Source: Babylonia areolata
Taxonomy: Eukaryota > Mollusca > Gastropoda > Neogastropoda > Buccinidae
Length of the DNA stretch: 64,000 nucleotides
Assembly: GCF_041734735.1 (NCBI RefSeq)
Contig: NC_134905.1
Coordinates: 9,931,786-9,995,785, forward strand
Direction of reading: 5' to 3'
A model generated the notes under the pieces. The model made no database searches, was not told where the DNA came from, and saw only the letters and a list, made by a program, of their open reading frames with translations. Within the stretch, counting starts at the first letter, position 1; each line of letters opens with the position of its first letter. This document shows, piece by piece, positions 10,751 to 20,779 of this stretch. Made by a program: the position numbers and the translations under genes.

Positions 10751-12540
10751 AACAAACAGCTTGTTGCAGACCCTAAGACCCAAGCGCAAGTTCTCAACAA
10801 CCACTTCCAGTCCGTCTTCAGTGAGGGGTATGTATACACAAGCAAAGAGTTCCGAACCAAATGTTGGCCCCATAAAGGATGTTCAGCTGCCATCTATGCT
10901 GACTGGCCTAAATTGTCATATCAGAGGAAGACATCAACAAACTCCTTGCTAGACCCAACCCCCAAAAACCATGTAGTCCAGGCATCACCCCTGGGTTCTC
11001 ACAGAACTGCGGTCGAAGCAGCCCAAATCCTGACCGGCCATCATCAGTCAACACCGTGGCTGAGTCATCAATCCACAGAGGCACATGGTAGTTCCATCAC
11101 TGAGACTGGCAAAATAATAATGTTGTGCCCGTCTTCAAAAGGGGAGAGCTCCATGGTCCAGCCAATATCGGACAGTCTCCTTCTTAATTGTTCCCTGCAA
11201 TATCCTGGAACGTGTGATAATCCGAGCACCCATGCAACATCGGCTCGGTAGTGCAACTGGAGTACTTCTACATGTACAACATCAGTGGTTTCCTCAAAGT
11301 AAGTTCCTGTGAAAGTCAACAAACAGATATCACAGAAGAGTCAAATGAGAACATGAACGGCCAGCAAGCAGATATCATCATAACGGAAACTTGCCAAATC
11401 GTTTGACAGCGGAGCCAGTCAGCAACACCGAGTCTCCGCCCGCCTATAAGCTACACCACTAGTGAAGTTCAAGGTTCTCAGTGACCAGCGGCAGTCAAAA
11501 GTAGTTAATGGGGTAGCGTCAGAATATGTTAGCATGCACTCAGGAGTTCAACAGGGATCCCTCGTTGGCCTACTCGTTGTTACTCCTGTTCGCCGACGAC
11601 ACTGCTGTCAACCACCTGTCTCAGTGCCTCATCACAAGACCAGCATCAACATGTAGATGGATTGTAAGCGTTTAGAAGACTGGGATCAGAGTTGGGGCAC
11701 TGCGTTCCATCCATGGAAATGCACAGTCAATCCTGTCACCCGCAAAAATATCATAGTTTAGCCCCGAAGCTATCAACTTCACAATGGCAACACCTTGGCA
11801 ACAATCATCTCTGCCAAGAATCTTGATCAGGTGTACCATCACCCGAGACCTCAACTGGACGAGCACATCAACACCATAATATGTGCAAAGCCAATAAGAC
11901 ACTAATTGGCTTCTTATGACAAAACCCCAAGATATGCGCATCCCGCTTGAAGGTGACTGCCTACAAATCTTTGGTCTGACCCTGGAATATGCTTGCACAA
12001 TATGGGACTCCCACACCAACATCACCGAGATTGAGGCTATCCAAAGCAAAGCTTCTTGCTTTGTTGTGAACCATTAACACAACACTTCCAGTGTCAACGG
12101 ACTTGGATGGATCTTCCTCCAACATTTCGGAAGAGTGGCAAGGTTGGCCATGTTGTACAAGGTTCTGAACAACCAGGCTGTAATCGACAGGTTCAAGATT
12201 GTCCCCGGCCCTGTTTGGCAGAGAAGAGGTCATTCCAACAACTGTGCCAGATTCAGTGCCGAACCCAGTATAGGAAATTCTCATTCCTTCCAAACACCAT
12301 CATGAACTGAAATGAGCTGCCAGAAACAGATGTGGCAGCTGGTACCCTTGATACACTCAATAGTGTCAAACTGTTAAATTCCACTATAGCTTGTTAGATT
12401 AAACACGAATGGGTACCCCCCTAGCCCCCACCCCACCCCCATCCCAGTCTCTTCCATAGAACACTACTTTATTTCCAGTTTGTTTGGGGGGACTGAGTCA
12501 TCCTTAGCATGGCTGAGGTCGGCTAGTCCCTGAGTGAGCA
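10751..12540 (+). mobile_element. LINE D, heavily degraded LINE in head-to-head orientation with LINE C
   Basis: On the plus strand a LINE linker is readable at 10745-10830 (KQLVADPKTQAQVLNNHFQS), which is the segment preceding RT. Downstream, in shifting frames, come NVVPVFKRGELHGPANI-like RT remnants (11100-11180), VNGVASEYVSMHSGVQQGS (motif B, about 11495-11555) and a C-terminal SFQTPS/TLD-type tail (12270-12360). Stops are frequent, so this is older than LINE C or the CR1 copy. The 3' end is not sharp; I place it near 12540, after a C-rich and a pyrimidine-rich stretch. Confidence 0.6.
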
Positions 12541-13454
12541 AAAAGCGAAAAGTAGTGGTCTGCCTCAAAAGTCACACAGAGTAGATTTCCCGTTATCATA
12601 TCCTTCCTTCATCTAAGTATTTTACTTTCCATCAAGGCATATATACCTCCAAGCTTCCTCCACGCGTGCAGAGTAGGCTAATCAATACGCAGGAATTTGA
12701 GTGGGACTGAAACAAAAAAGTTTACTGAGGCTGGCGAAAATAATGTTGTTTACGACCCCAGAAACTGTGCAGGAATCGCCGATGTTTCATTGTTCTACAT
12801 GGGCCGATATTAACATTTAAAACAAAGCTAGCACACACTGAAACAAACACACACAAAAAATGATAATGTCAGTTTCACACAGGCTTAACATCTCAAAGCT
12901 GTTGAGGGCTTCTGTCTGAAAACCTGGAGGGCATTTGGCAATGAAGGGATCAAGTTGGAGAAAAAAGAGAAGAAAAAAATCTTAACATATCTGTGTCATT
13001 TGTCTAATAGTGCGGAACACAAAACTTAGGTTGGGACACAGTTCCAGAGAATGAGGTTCAAAACAGTTGTTACATCTACATAGCAGCTGCATGGAAACGG
13101 ACTTTCCACACTGCCGTTTGATTTGTGTCTGATCCCTCAACAGAACTGGGCTTGAACCCCCCACTCTACCCCCCGGAACCCCCTCAAACATGACTTTACG
13201 TATGCGTTCGTGCCACGGACATAATAAAAGTCCGTGGTTCGTGCTGACAAGCACACACAGAAAGGGTGAGTCACCTGACCTTGCGAACAATTTTTTCTTT
13301 CTTATTTTCTGTAACTGATAGTCACCTTTCCCAGAATGACGTCTAAATGAGCTTCTAATTGACGCATTGCCAGTCGAAAATACGTCACTCACACGTGGAC
13401 GACACGGAAACTGGGCCTATCACTGACCACGGAATTGGAATGAAAGACTAAGCC
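12541..13454. other. Anonymous region upstream of the coiled-coil ORF
   Basis: About 900 bp without recognised repeats or conserved coding. It contains A-rich stretches near 12840 and 12960 and would include the promoter of the 13455 ORF if that gene is real. No TATA or other site could be assigned. Confidence 0.4.
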
Positions 13455-13970
13455 ATGCCCTATTCCAAAGCCCATGGATGCATTACACCCTCCTCTGTGG
13501 ACCAAAGGGACGGAAGAAAACCTTGCATCTTCGAAATTATTCTGTCGGACCATATTCAAAAACAGATCCAGGAGAAGAGAACGCGCTGCGATAACGCCTT
13601 GCTTCGAGCCATTTCCATTCTTCAACAGACTCGAAAACTGAAAGAAAACGCTCGTGCTTTGACTGACGACTTTTCGGATTTGGAAACGCATTTACAGCAC
13701 GTGGCAAATTTAAACACCAGATTTAAGCAGGAAATGGAAAGCAAAGTGCGGTGCTTGGACTACCAGACGTATCTTGGAAGGCTGATATCAAGCCTAGTGG
13801 CGGAATACGAGTGGGAGACGGAACGTTCTGGGAACAGATTCATCTCTCCTTGTGAATGGATGGAACTACATGCCGCTGGACCAAAGACTGGAAGGAAAGC
13901 ACCTCGTAACAGAAGGCGGTCGCTGAAGACGCACGTGCATGTTGAAAAACATGCAGAGGGGTTACAATAA
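13455..13970 (+). CDS. Hypothetical single-exon coiled-coil protein, 171 aa
   Basis: The ORF starts at an ATG with an in-frame TAA two codons upstream (13449-13451), so the start is well bounded. The predicted protein is helical and charged. Residues about 29-115 (from SDHIQKQIQEKRTRCDNALL through ETHLQHVANLNTRFKQEMESK) have heptad-like spacing of L/I/A with K/E/R, as in coiled coils. The C-terminus is basic (KTGRKAPRNRRRSLKTHVHVEKH). There is no signal peptide or membrane segment. I do not recognise the family. It is not similar to any LINE product in the window and lies outside the repeats. It could be a small host gene, one exon of a larger gene, or a processed copy. An A-rich tract lies beyond the stop at 14190-14215, but no clear poly(A) tail adjoins it. 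Confidence 0.45.
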   Translation: MPYSKAHGCITPSSVDQRDGRKPCIFEIILSDHIQKQIQEKRTRCDNALLRAISILQQTRKLKENARALTDDFSDLETHLQHVANLNTRFKQEMESKVRCLDYQTYLGRLISSLVAEYEWETERSGNRFISPCEWMELHAAGPKTGRKAPRNRRRSLKTHVHVEKHAEGLQ

Positions 13971-14211
13971 CAGTGTCGAAGGACTTTGACACTGAGACGG
14001 ATATAAGACACAGCAATTATTTAAGTTTATTTTCATCAGTGGCAAATACCAGAATCTTCAGTTGATAATAACAATGATGAAATAATTCAAAATGAGAAAT
14101 AACAGTGATAATGGAAGAATTTATGAAAAAGACAGGAATCTCATAACAGTTGCGTGAAACTGTTCTCCACCAACTTCCCTCAGCCTTTAAAAAAGGGGGA
14201 AAAACAAAGAA
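13971..14211. other. Spacer after the coiled-coil ORF
   Basis: AT-rich sequence between the stop codon and the tandem array. No feature is visible apart from an A/G-rich run at 14190-14215. Confidence 0.4.
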
Positions 14212-14558
14212 AAAAACTGGAGGATTTGTATTTGCTAAAATGGCCTCATAACATGCAAAGGAGAATACTAACCAAATGAGAAAGAAGAGAAAACTAAAAC
14301 TGGAGGATTTGTATTTGCTAAAGTGGCCTCATAACATGCAAAGGAGAATACTAACCAAATGAGGAGAAAGAAGAAAAAACTGAAACTGGAGGATTTGTAT
14401 TTGCTAAAATGGCCTCATAACATGCAAAGGAGAATACTAACTAAATGAGGAGAAAGAAGAGAAAACTAAAACTGGAGTATTTGTATTTGCTAAAGTGGCC
14501 TCATAACATGCAAAGGAGAATACTAACCAAATAAGGAGAAAGAAGAGAAAACTAAATT
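14212..14558. repeat. Tandem array, 4 x 83-86 bp
   Basis: Four units begin with ACTGGAGGATTTGTATTTGC at 14216, 14299, 14385 and 14471 and end in AGAAAACTAAA. They are more than about 93% alike by eye. There are no spacers, so this is an ordinary minisatellite. Confidence 0.9.
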
Positions 14559-15685
14559 CGTGGTTCACTTAAAAGGTTTTGTTTGTTTTCTCAATGTTCG
14601 GAAAGAGGATATTTGCTATAAGTGGATGGAAAAAGTTAGATTGATGGTTTATTCACGAGAGGTTTTTCTCTGTAAGTGTCTTACACCAATCACTGTCGAC
14701 CTGAAGCCAAGTTTAATTTGCCAATATTTTGAAAAACAATGGAATATGCAATTATGCATTGCTGAATCTAGCTTGGATCATTCAATCCCCCCCTTTTTTC
14801 TCAGGTTTTTTTTTTCTTTAAAAAAACAACAACATTTTTTACTTCCAAGCATTTACTTTTTATTCTGTTTTGTAAGTGTGGTAAACTGCTGGTAATCTTG
14901 ACAAAAGCAAGGAAGTGTAACCATTTATTTCAGTTGCCTTTATATTCTCTTCAGTTGACTTTTCCAATGTTCTCTTGATCATTGATGACTTTTTCCGATG
15001 ACATGTTGATATTACGTAATATAGATTATCAAAGGTGATATATATCTGATATGCGGGTTGAATTAATATATTAACTGTAGGATTTTCTCTTGATGACTAC
15101 TAAAAGTTTACATATATAAATATATGCATGCAGATTGTATGTATTAATTGCAGAATTTTCCCGTTCTCTTCGATGACCTTTTCCTCCTGACATTTTGATT
15201 AATATTATGTTATGTAGACAAACAAAGGTGAAAGATATATATGCTATGAATCAGTATACTTGCCGACACGGACCATTATTTAAAAGTTGTCACTGGCTCT
15301 TAAAACTTGTAACGGGGTATGAAGTTGCTTTAGTTTTTAAAGGTATTAAAATCCACCAAGTCTCTCAGTGTTTTCGGCGTTGGCCAAATCGTGCCAGTGT
15401 AATATACATACGCGCGCGCATATGCGGCATTATGACACACGTTTAAACACATGCACACACATGACTGCAAATAAAACATATCTAAACAAAACAAAATGTC
15501 ACTTGGGAAAGTATCTGCGAAGTTTTGTTTTCTCTCGGCAGACTGAAATGTTCTTTTATGATTAGAAAGCATGCCTCATGACAGCAGCAAATTTCGTCGT
15601 CATGAAGTTGCCACGCAGTGCATGACAAAACAAAAGATTGTTTTGTGTTGTTTACAAAGAAAATAGAAAAATAAAAGGGTTAAAG
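14559..15685. other. AT-rich anonymous sequence
   Basis: About 1.1 kb of low-GC sequence. A loosely duplicated motif (TTCTCTT..GATGAC.TTTTCC..TGACAT.TTGAT) recurs near 14945-15015 and 15160-15200. There is no gene or named repeat that I can support. Confidence 0.4.
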
Positions 15686-15689
15686 GTGT

Positions 15690-15950
15690 AATGCTCCCAT
15701 AGACGTTTATGGCCATCGGAACAGTGAATTCATATTCCGGCACTGTGTCTTGGGCTCAAGTCAGGAAAGCGGGACTCAACCCTTTCCTTCTGCCGTTTTA
15801 ACCTTCCGGCTCAACGAAGGCGGGTTCACACCTGGGTAGAGTGAGGAAAATCTGAGTCAAGTGCCTTTCCCAATGATACGACACCAGGTCGAAACGGGGT
15901 ATCGAACCCTTACAATGCCTTATCGATTGTCAAACCTCGAGTCAAAAAGC
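15690..15950 (-). mobile_element. tRNA-derived SINE, minus strand
   Basis: Read on the minus strand from about 15950, there is a B-box-like GGGTTCGATACCCCG (15894-15909) followed by a conserved body (GGGAAAGGCACTTGACTCAG, then CCTCACTCTACCCAGGTGTG) of a kind I know from several invertebrate SINEs. The 3' part fades near 15690. It carries no coding potential. The tRNA-like head is diverged, so the copy is old. Confidence 0.6.
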
Positions 15951-16019
15951 GACGTATCAAAAAGAAACTATATTTCAAGTCACACCCACCCACACTGAGT
16001 TACGGTGAGATCGTTTTAT

Positions 16020-16390
16020 TTCTTCTTTTTTTTTCTTTTCTTTTTTTCTTCTTTCTTTCTTTTTCTCACCGCTACACAGTTGAACATCGACTTGCCGATG
16101 ACTGTCGCGGTTGAACTTGATGCAAGCTGGGTATAGCTGCATGCTAAGTATTTCGTATCTCCATAACCCACCGAACACCGACATAGATTACGGGATCTTC
16201 AACTTGGGTATTTAATCTTTTGCATGCGTATCACGAAGGGGGTTCAGGCACTAGCAGATCATCACATATGTTGACTTAAGACGATGAAAAATCTCCATCC
16301 ATCACCCACTAGGTGCGCCGAACCGGGGATCGAACTCAGGCGAAATCCAGCGCTCTGACCCGGCAATCGGCCACCGCACGCGTAAGACTA
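16020..16390 (-). mobile_element. tRNA-derived SINE, minus strand (gastropod-type)
   Basis: The minus strand starts near 16390 with a tRNA-like head: CAGAGCGCTGGATTTC, then the B box GAGTTCGATCCCC. The body has TGCCTGAACCCCCTTCGTG, ATACGCATGCAAAAGAT and GTTCGGTGGGTTATGG. The 3' end is an A/G-rich tail (T/C-rich on the plus strand, 16018-16065). From memory this body is a common SINE of caenogastropod snails. Confidence 0.7.
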
Positions 16391-16885
16391 GTTTATTACA
16401 TCACTTGCAAAAACCATAGCTGTTGGTGTGATGTGACGTAGTCTGTACTTAGTCGAAATCTCTCCCTGTCACTCTCTCACACACTGTTGTTGTCTTTTTT
16501 CTTTTTCTTTTCTTTTTTGTTTTGTTTGTTTTGTTTTGTTTTTAGATGGCACAAGACTTCTGTGTGTGTCTGACTGTGAGCAGAATGAGCTGCAAAGACT
16601 GAGGATACATCTGGGTGTGTTGGCTAAAGCGCATTGGTACAGGGCGTCCGGCGTACACGATTCGAGAAGTGGTGCAAATACGTTATGAGTGTGTGTGCAC
16701 ACGTGTGTGTGTTTGTATTGTGTGAAAGGACGGGTGGGTGTGTACGCATGTGGCCAGGTAGAGAGCGTCATTGGTCTAAATACGTGGACAGCGCATGTCT
16801 TCTTTGAGCCCCTTTGCAAACTGAAGCCAGCTGAACCGAGTCTTCAATCAGCCATTTTGCTACTCGTGTCAGTACAGCACGAAGC
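16391..16885. other. Anonymous sequence
   Basis: About 500 bp containing a (TTTTG)n-like T-rich stretch at 16495-16545 and short TG runs near 16688-16745. I see no gene or named repeat. Confidence 0.4.
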
Positions 16886-17815
16886 AGTAACTTCATCATC
16901 ATCATTATTATTATGAGCATTTATACCTAATCTTGAAAATAAGCCTTAGGCGTTTACAAATAGGACAAAATCGTAAGTATCAAAAAAGAATAGATACCAA
17001 ACATTGATAAAATAAAAAAAAATTCAAAAAATTCATCCCACCCACACACAAGCAAATGTGCATGCACGCATACAAGTCATTGCACACAATCACAAATAGT
17101 ACATAATCAAAAATACTACCAACAAATTCAGAAACTCAAACCCACTCACTCACTGATAATCATTCTTGTTCATACTGGAAAGGGATGAGCTGTTGAAAAT
17201 TATTCAGGAGTGGAAAAGGTGGGTCTTCAGACTGGATCTGAAAGATTGCAGCGAAGATGAGTGACGGAGAGGCTGAGGAAGTTGATTCCAAAGCATGGGG
17301 GTTTGGTATGAAAAACTGCATTGGCCATTCGTTTTGGTTCGAATATGGGGGATCCTAAGCAGGCGGTTGTCAGAAGAAGAGTGGAGTTGGTGTGAGGGTA
17401 TGTAAGGATGAATGAGATCAGAAAGATACTGTGGACCAGTAGCCTCAATGGACTTGAAACAAAGAGAGACGACTTTGTAAGGTAATTCTTTCTTGTACTG
17501 GGAGCCATTGTAAAGCATGAACGAGAGGAGACATGTGATCAACTTAGAGGAACGAAAGACAAGATGAGCAGCATGGTTCTGGACTTTCTGAAGCCTAGCA
17601 ATGAAGTAGCTGGGTGAACCGACAAGCAGGGAATTACAATAATCCAGGTGGGACTGCAGAAAGACATAGAGGAGAGTTTTGGTTGCATCTTCAGTCAGGA
17701 AACGACGAAAAGATGCAATCTGCGAATTTGAATTTTCAAAGTGACACAATTTGTCTATAATTGAAACATGCTGCTGATAGGAAAGAGACTGGTCGAGTAT
17801 GACGCCAAGATTACT
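16886..17815 (-). mobile_element. L2/CR1-like LINE, 3' third
   Basis: Minus-strand coding at 17749-17204 includes LQSHLDYCNSLLVGSPSYF, LQKVQNHAAHLVFRSSK, PYKVVSLCFKSIEATGPQYL and the C-terminal MLWNQLPQPLRHSSSLQSF...KTHLFHS. The block upstream to 17815 reads SNLGVILDQSLSYQQHVSII. This is the RT thumb and C-terminus of an L2/CR1-group ORF2, without the catalytic core, so the copy is strongly 5' truncated. The 3' UTR ends in an ATR-type trinucleotide tail (about 16888-16915, revcomp). The 181-codon ORF is open apart from the truncation. Confidence 0.8.
17204..17749 (-). pseudogene. L2-like ORF2 C-terminal fragment, 181 codons
   Basis: An open reading frame for the RT thumb and C-terminal region only (LDYCNSLLVG at about residue 35, LWNQLPQPLRHSS near residue 155, ending KTHLFHS). 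There is no catalytic core, so it has no enzymatic function. It is related to LINE A at 4757-5735 (shared LDYCNSL and QN.AA.LV signatures) but is a different copy and subfamily. Confidence 0.75.
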
Positions 17816-17826
17816 TCATATATATA

Positions 17827-18003
17827 TGTAGCCGAGCGCTCAGCTGGCTACGATGCCTGCTTCACGGCAAGCTTTCACTTGCTCGGTTAGTAAAGCTGAC
17901 ATTCCCGTGTCTGCCTCCACAGTCGGTTTGCACTACGTGTCACTGTACTTTATTAACTTTGGTAAATAAACCATTGGCAGATATCACTGAATCAAAACAC
18001 AAA
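17827..18003 (+). mobile_element. Possible LTR fragment (Ty3/Gypsy-like), fossil
   Basis: A block of about 177 bp starts TGTAGCC and ends ACACA. It contains an AATAAA signal near 17965 and is followed by a TGGC-rich stretch that could be a primer-binding site (18007-18030). No internal coding region or second LTR was seen, so at most it is a lone LTR plus leader. Age and family are uncertain, and chance resemblance is possible. Confidence 0.25.
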
Positions 18004-18030
18004 ATTTGGCATATCGTGGCGGCAAGCATA

Positions 18031-18764
18031 ACACGATTTCATCAAAGATACACGGTCACAGTTCAGAAACTACCACCACTTAGCAGACGACTTTTCAACG
18101 GACTAACAGCCAGATAGGAGTCTCAGTATGGCGTCCAGCTGGCTTCAGCTTTCCTAGCCAGTGAGCTATCCATCTATTTTTAAGATAGTGAGAGGGCGTC
18201 CACGAGACTATTGCATCTCTTGTCATTGTGTGGTCATGGTGCATGCGTGAACTGTGGGCCGTGTGTGTATGGTGTGTACATGCGCGCGTTTTTGTGTGTG
18301 CATACCCACTTACGGGTGTGTACGCGGGCGTGAGAGCGCCCATTCTTGTTAAAACTACTTGACTTCTTTCTTCTATTGTTATTAATAGTTTTTCCTTTTT
18401 CTTAACTGACTTGCATTTATTTTTTTTCATTTTGTATACTGACGTATGCGTCAGTGAGTGTGCTCATTCTTGTTATAATTACTTGCCTTCTTTGTATGCT
18501 TCTTCCATTGTTATTTCTAGTTATTTTCCTCTTTCGCCTTAACTAACTGACTTGTGTTTAATTCATTTCATTTTGTTTAGTGTTTTCCTTTAATTTTATT
18601 CTATTTCACTTAGTTTACGGTTCAAACACACACACATACACACGAGTCAACATCAAGTTAATGGGGTGCTCTCTCTTTCACAGGCATCGTCGAGTACATG
18701 TCATGCTTGCATCCATGCGTGTGTGCGTGCATGCTTTAATTAATAATGCAAGTAATCGCATCAG
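18031..18764. other. Anonymous sequence with duplicated motif
   Basis: Within about 730 bp, two blocks repeat CATTCTTGTTA.AA.TACTTG.CTTCTTT and a following CATTGTTATT...TAGTT segment (about 18340-18400 and 18465-18520), indicating an old local duplication. I see no gene. Confidence 0.4.
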
Positions 18765-18765
18765 T

Positions 18766-18954
18766 CGTTCACCAGACCTAAACCCCCTCGAGCACGTGTA
18801 AAACCTGCTTGGACGAAGGGTGCGGCAGAATCACCCACCTGCTGCAGATCTTCATGACCTGTTTCGTTTTCTGCAGCAGGAGTGGGCTGCCTTGCCTCAG
18901 AACATCATTAGAACAATTGTTCAGTCCATGAGGCAGAGATGTGGAAAGTGCTAG
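18766..18954 (+). pseudogene. Tc1/mariner transposase, C-terminal fragment
   Basis: The segment reads SPDLNPLEHV, a stop where Trp is expected, then NLLGRRVRQNHPPAADLHDL, FLQQEWAALPQNIIR and MRQRCGKC. SPDLNPxEHxW is the Tc1/mariner signature around the third catalytic acidic residue (the Glu of NPLEH), and EWxxLPQ and MRxRC follow at the usual spacing. Only the last third of the gene is present. The DNA-binding domain and first two Asp residues are missing upstream. The TGG-to-TAA change and the truncation make it non-functional. Matching terminal inverted repeats were not found. Confidence 0.85.
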
Positions 18955-20715
18955 GCTTCAAATGGATGACACACACGCTACTATGTCATCCATACTACTG
19001 GCATTTGTGAATCGAATGACTTAAAAAAAAAAAAAATATTGTTTTAATTGTTTTTGACTTTTGTTTCGGGGTAGGTAATTTAGTGTTGATTTCTCTAAAA
19101 AGAATTGATGTTTTGATGAAATTTCACTCGTATACTGTTGTCAGATAATAAAAATTAGAAATTTGCCACATTTTGTATTCCTTATCTAATTTTAGTGACA
19201 GTTTTTCTGCCTGGCCCTTAACTTTCTTGGAATAGTATACATGTGGCAAACCCAGAGAATACTTGGGCTTTTCCATTGTCATACTTTGCCAAAATTGTCC
19301 TAAGGCCCTATCTATAGTGTTATACATTTGGAATACACCTTCACAACACCGGTGCTGGAAAAGCATTTGTTCGAGGCCTGAAAACTTTTGAGTATAGCAT
19401 TTACCAGTGAAACATCTCAAGTAGCGGTCTATGACTAGTGCTGGAAATACACATGACTAGCGGGAAGCAAAGTATCCACATGTTTGAGTCCGGTATGGCT
19501 TGGGATCATACTTCCACCTCCAACCTCCTTCATGAGACCTTAAGTGGAACAACACATCTGTTTTCTGTAGACTGATGATGAGACCCCAAAACAGGGCACT
19601 GCATTGCTAATCATTTGATTATATGACTATAAAAAGTACAGGAATGACTCCTTAATCATGACTGAAAACATATTACAAGGTATATTAAGCAGAACATATT
19701 TAAAGAAAATTTTAAGCTAAATGTTTCCCCCTTTCACATTTACAGAATAACTGTCAACGTGAATATGACTATTGTAAAATAAAAGTGGCAAACACTCCTC
19801 TTTGTGTCATACATGCTGTCTATAGGAAACCAAATTAGGAACGTCCTTTGTCTCGTTGATCTAATGAAAATGGCAGATAATGATGGGGGAAATGTGAGCA
19901 ATATCATGGAAACAGCCATTTTCCCTACCAAGAAAGGCTAACGGTATGAATTACTTTTGATTACTAAACCAGTTCAAGTAACACTATTTCCAGTGGGCTG
20001 CCAAATTAATTTTTAAAAAATGAAACTATCTGAACAGATATAGGCTGTTTGGTCACAGAATACATGACTGGTTGCTTACATAGTTGAATAGTTTCTGCGT
20101 TTCTTCAAAGCAAACGGTCGTTGGCGGTGATGATGGAATCGCCTACATATGTCTAACATGAATATTTCATTTGTCCAGACACTCCGACCCTTGAAGTTCC
20201 TAGTAATCTGTTTTGATGGCGTTTCGAGTTATCATTAAAAGTAGATGTTGATTGCCCTGCTTAACGACGGAAGCTTAGCTATTTTAATAATTTCTTCGTG
20301 ACAAAAAAACGGAATTATCGACTGCTGTCTTCTTACCATTCCAATAGTAGCCGGACTTACATCAAACCGCTAGGCAGGCTTGAAAAATGCAATACAACAA
20401 AAACTGACCGCAAAATTTGCGCGCTTTTGGAAGGTTTTGATTGGGCTTAGGAATGTAGGTCAGTTTCTGTAAAAACAGCAAGTGTTGATTAATTTTTGTC
20501 GCCAGTGACTGCACCTGCTGTCAGTAGTGGTGGTTTGTGCTTCAGTGACAGTCGATCTCAGCTCGGCACATTGGATCCACATTTCATATAATACCCAAAC
20601 AATGTACTTTCGTGTCTGTCGAACTTTGAACCTATTCCTGTCATTTCCATGACTTCACTTCTCGAACATAATATGATAACAAATGTAGCTAACGAATGCA
20701 GAATGATTCCAATAT
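18955..20715. other. Anonymous sequence
   Basis: About 1.8 kb of AT-rich DNA. It holds an A14 run at 19022-19036. A short ATG ORF at about 19869 (MADNDGGNVS) closes after 23 codons and has no support. No recognisable repeat family or gene. Confidence 0.4.
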
Positions 20716-20717
20716 AA

Positions 20718-20718
<1 letters not shown>

Positions 20719-20776
<58 letters not shown>
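20719..20776. repeat. (TA)n microsatellite
   Basis: About 29 perfect TA repeats. A Tyr/Ile ORF over it on the minus strand is an artefact. Confidence 0.95.

Positions 20777-20779
<3 letters not shown>

Noticed and set aside
14212-14558. CRISPR-like repeat array
   Set aside because: Units are contiguous 83-86-bp tandem copies with no unique spacers, in a eukaryotic context.
15894-15909. tRNA gene suggested by B-box-like sequence
   Set aside because: The B box is followed by SINE body sequence and no complete cloverleaf can be folded; the same applies at 16325, 24336, 27053 and 40290.
18004-18430. Internal region of an LTR element after the possible LTR at 17827
   Set aside because: No coding motif or second LTR is visible; only the weak lone-LTR call is kept.
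19869-19940. Small ATG ORF MADNDGGNVSNIMETA as RNASEH2B exon 1
   Set aside because: It lacks the hydrophobic (V/I)F(L/I)-type ending and a phase-1 donor; 23649-23739 fits much better.
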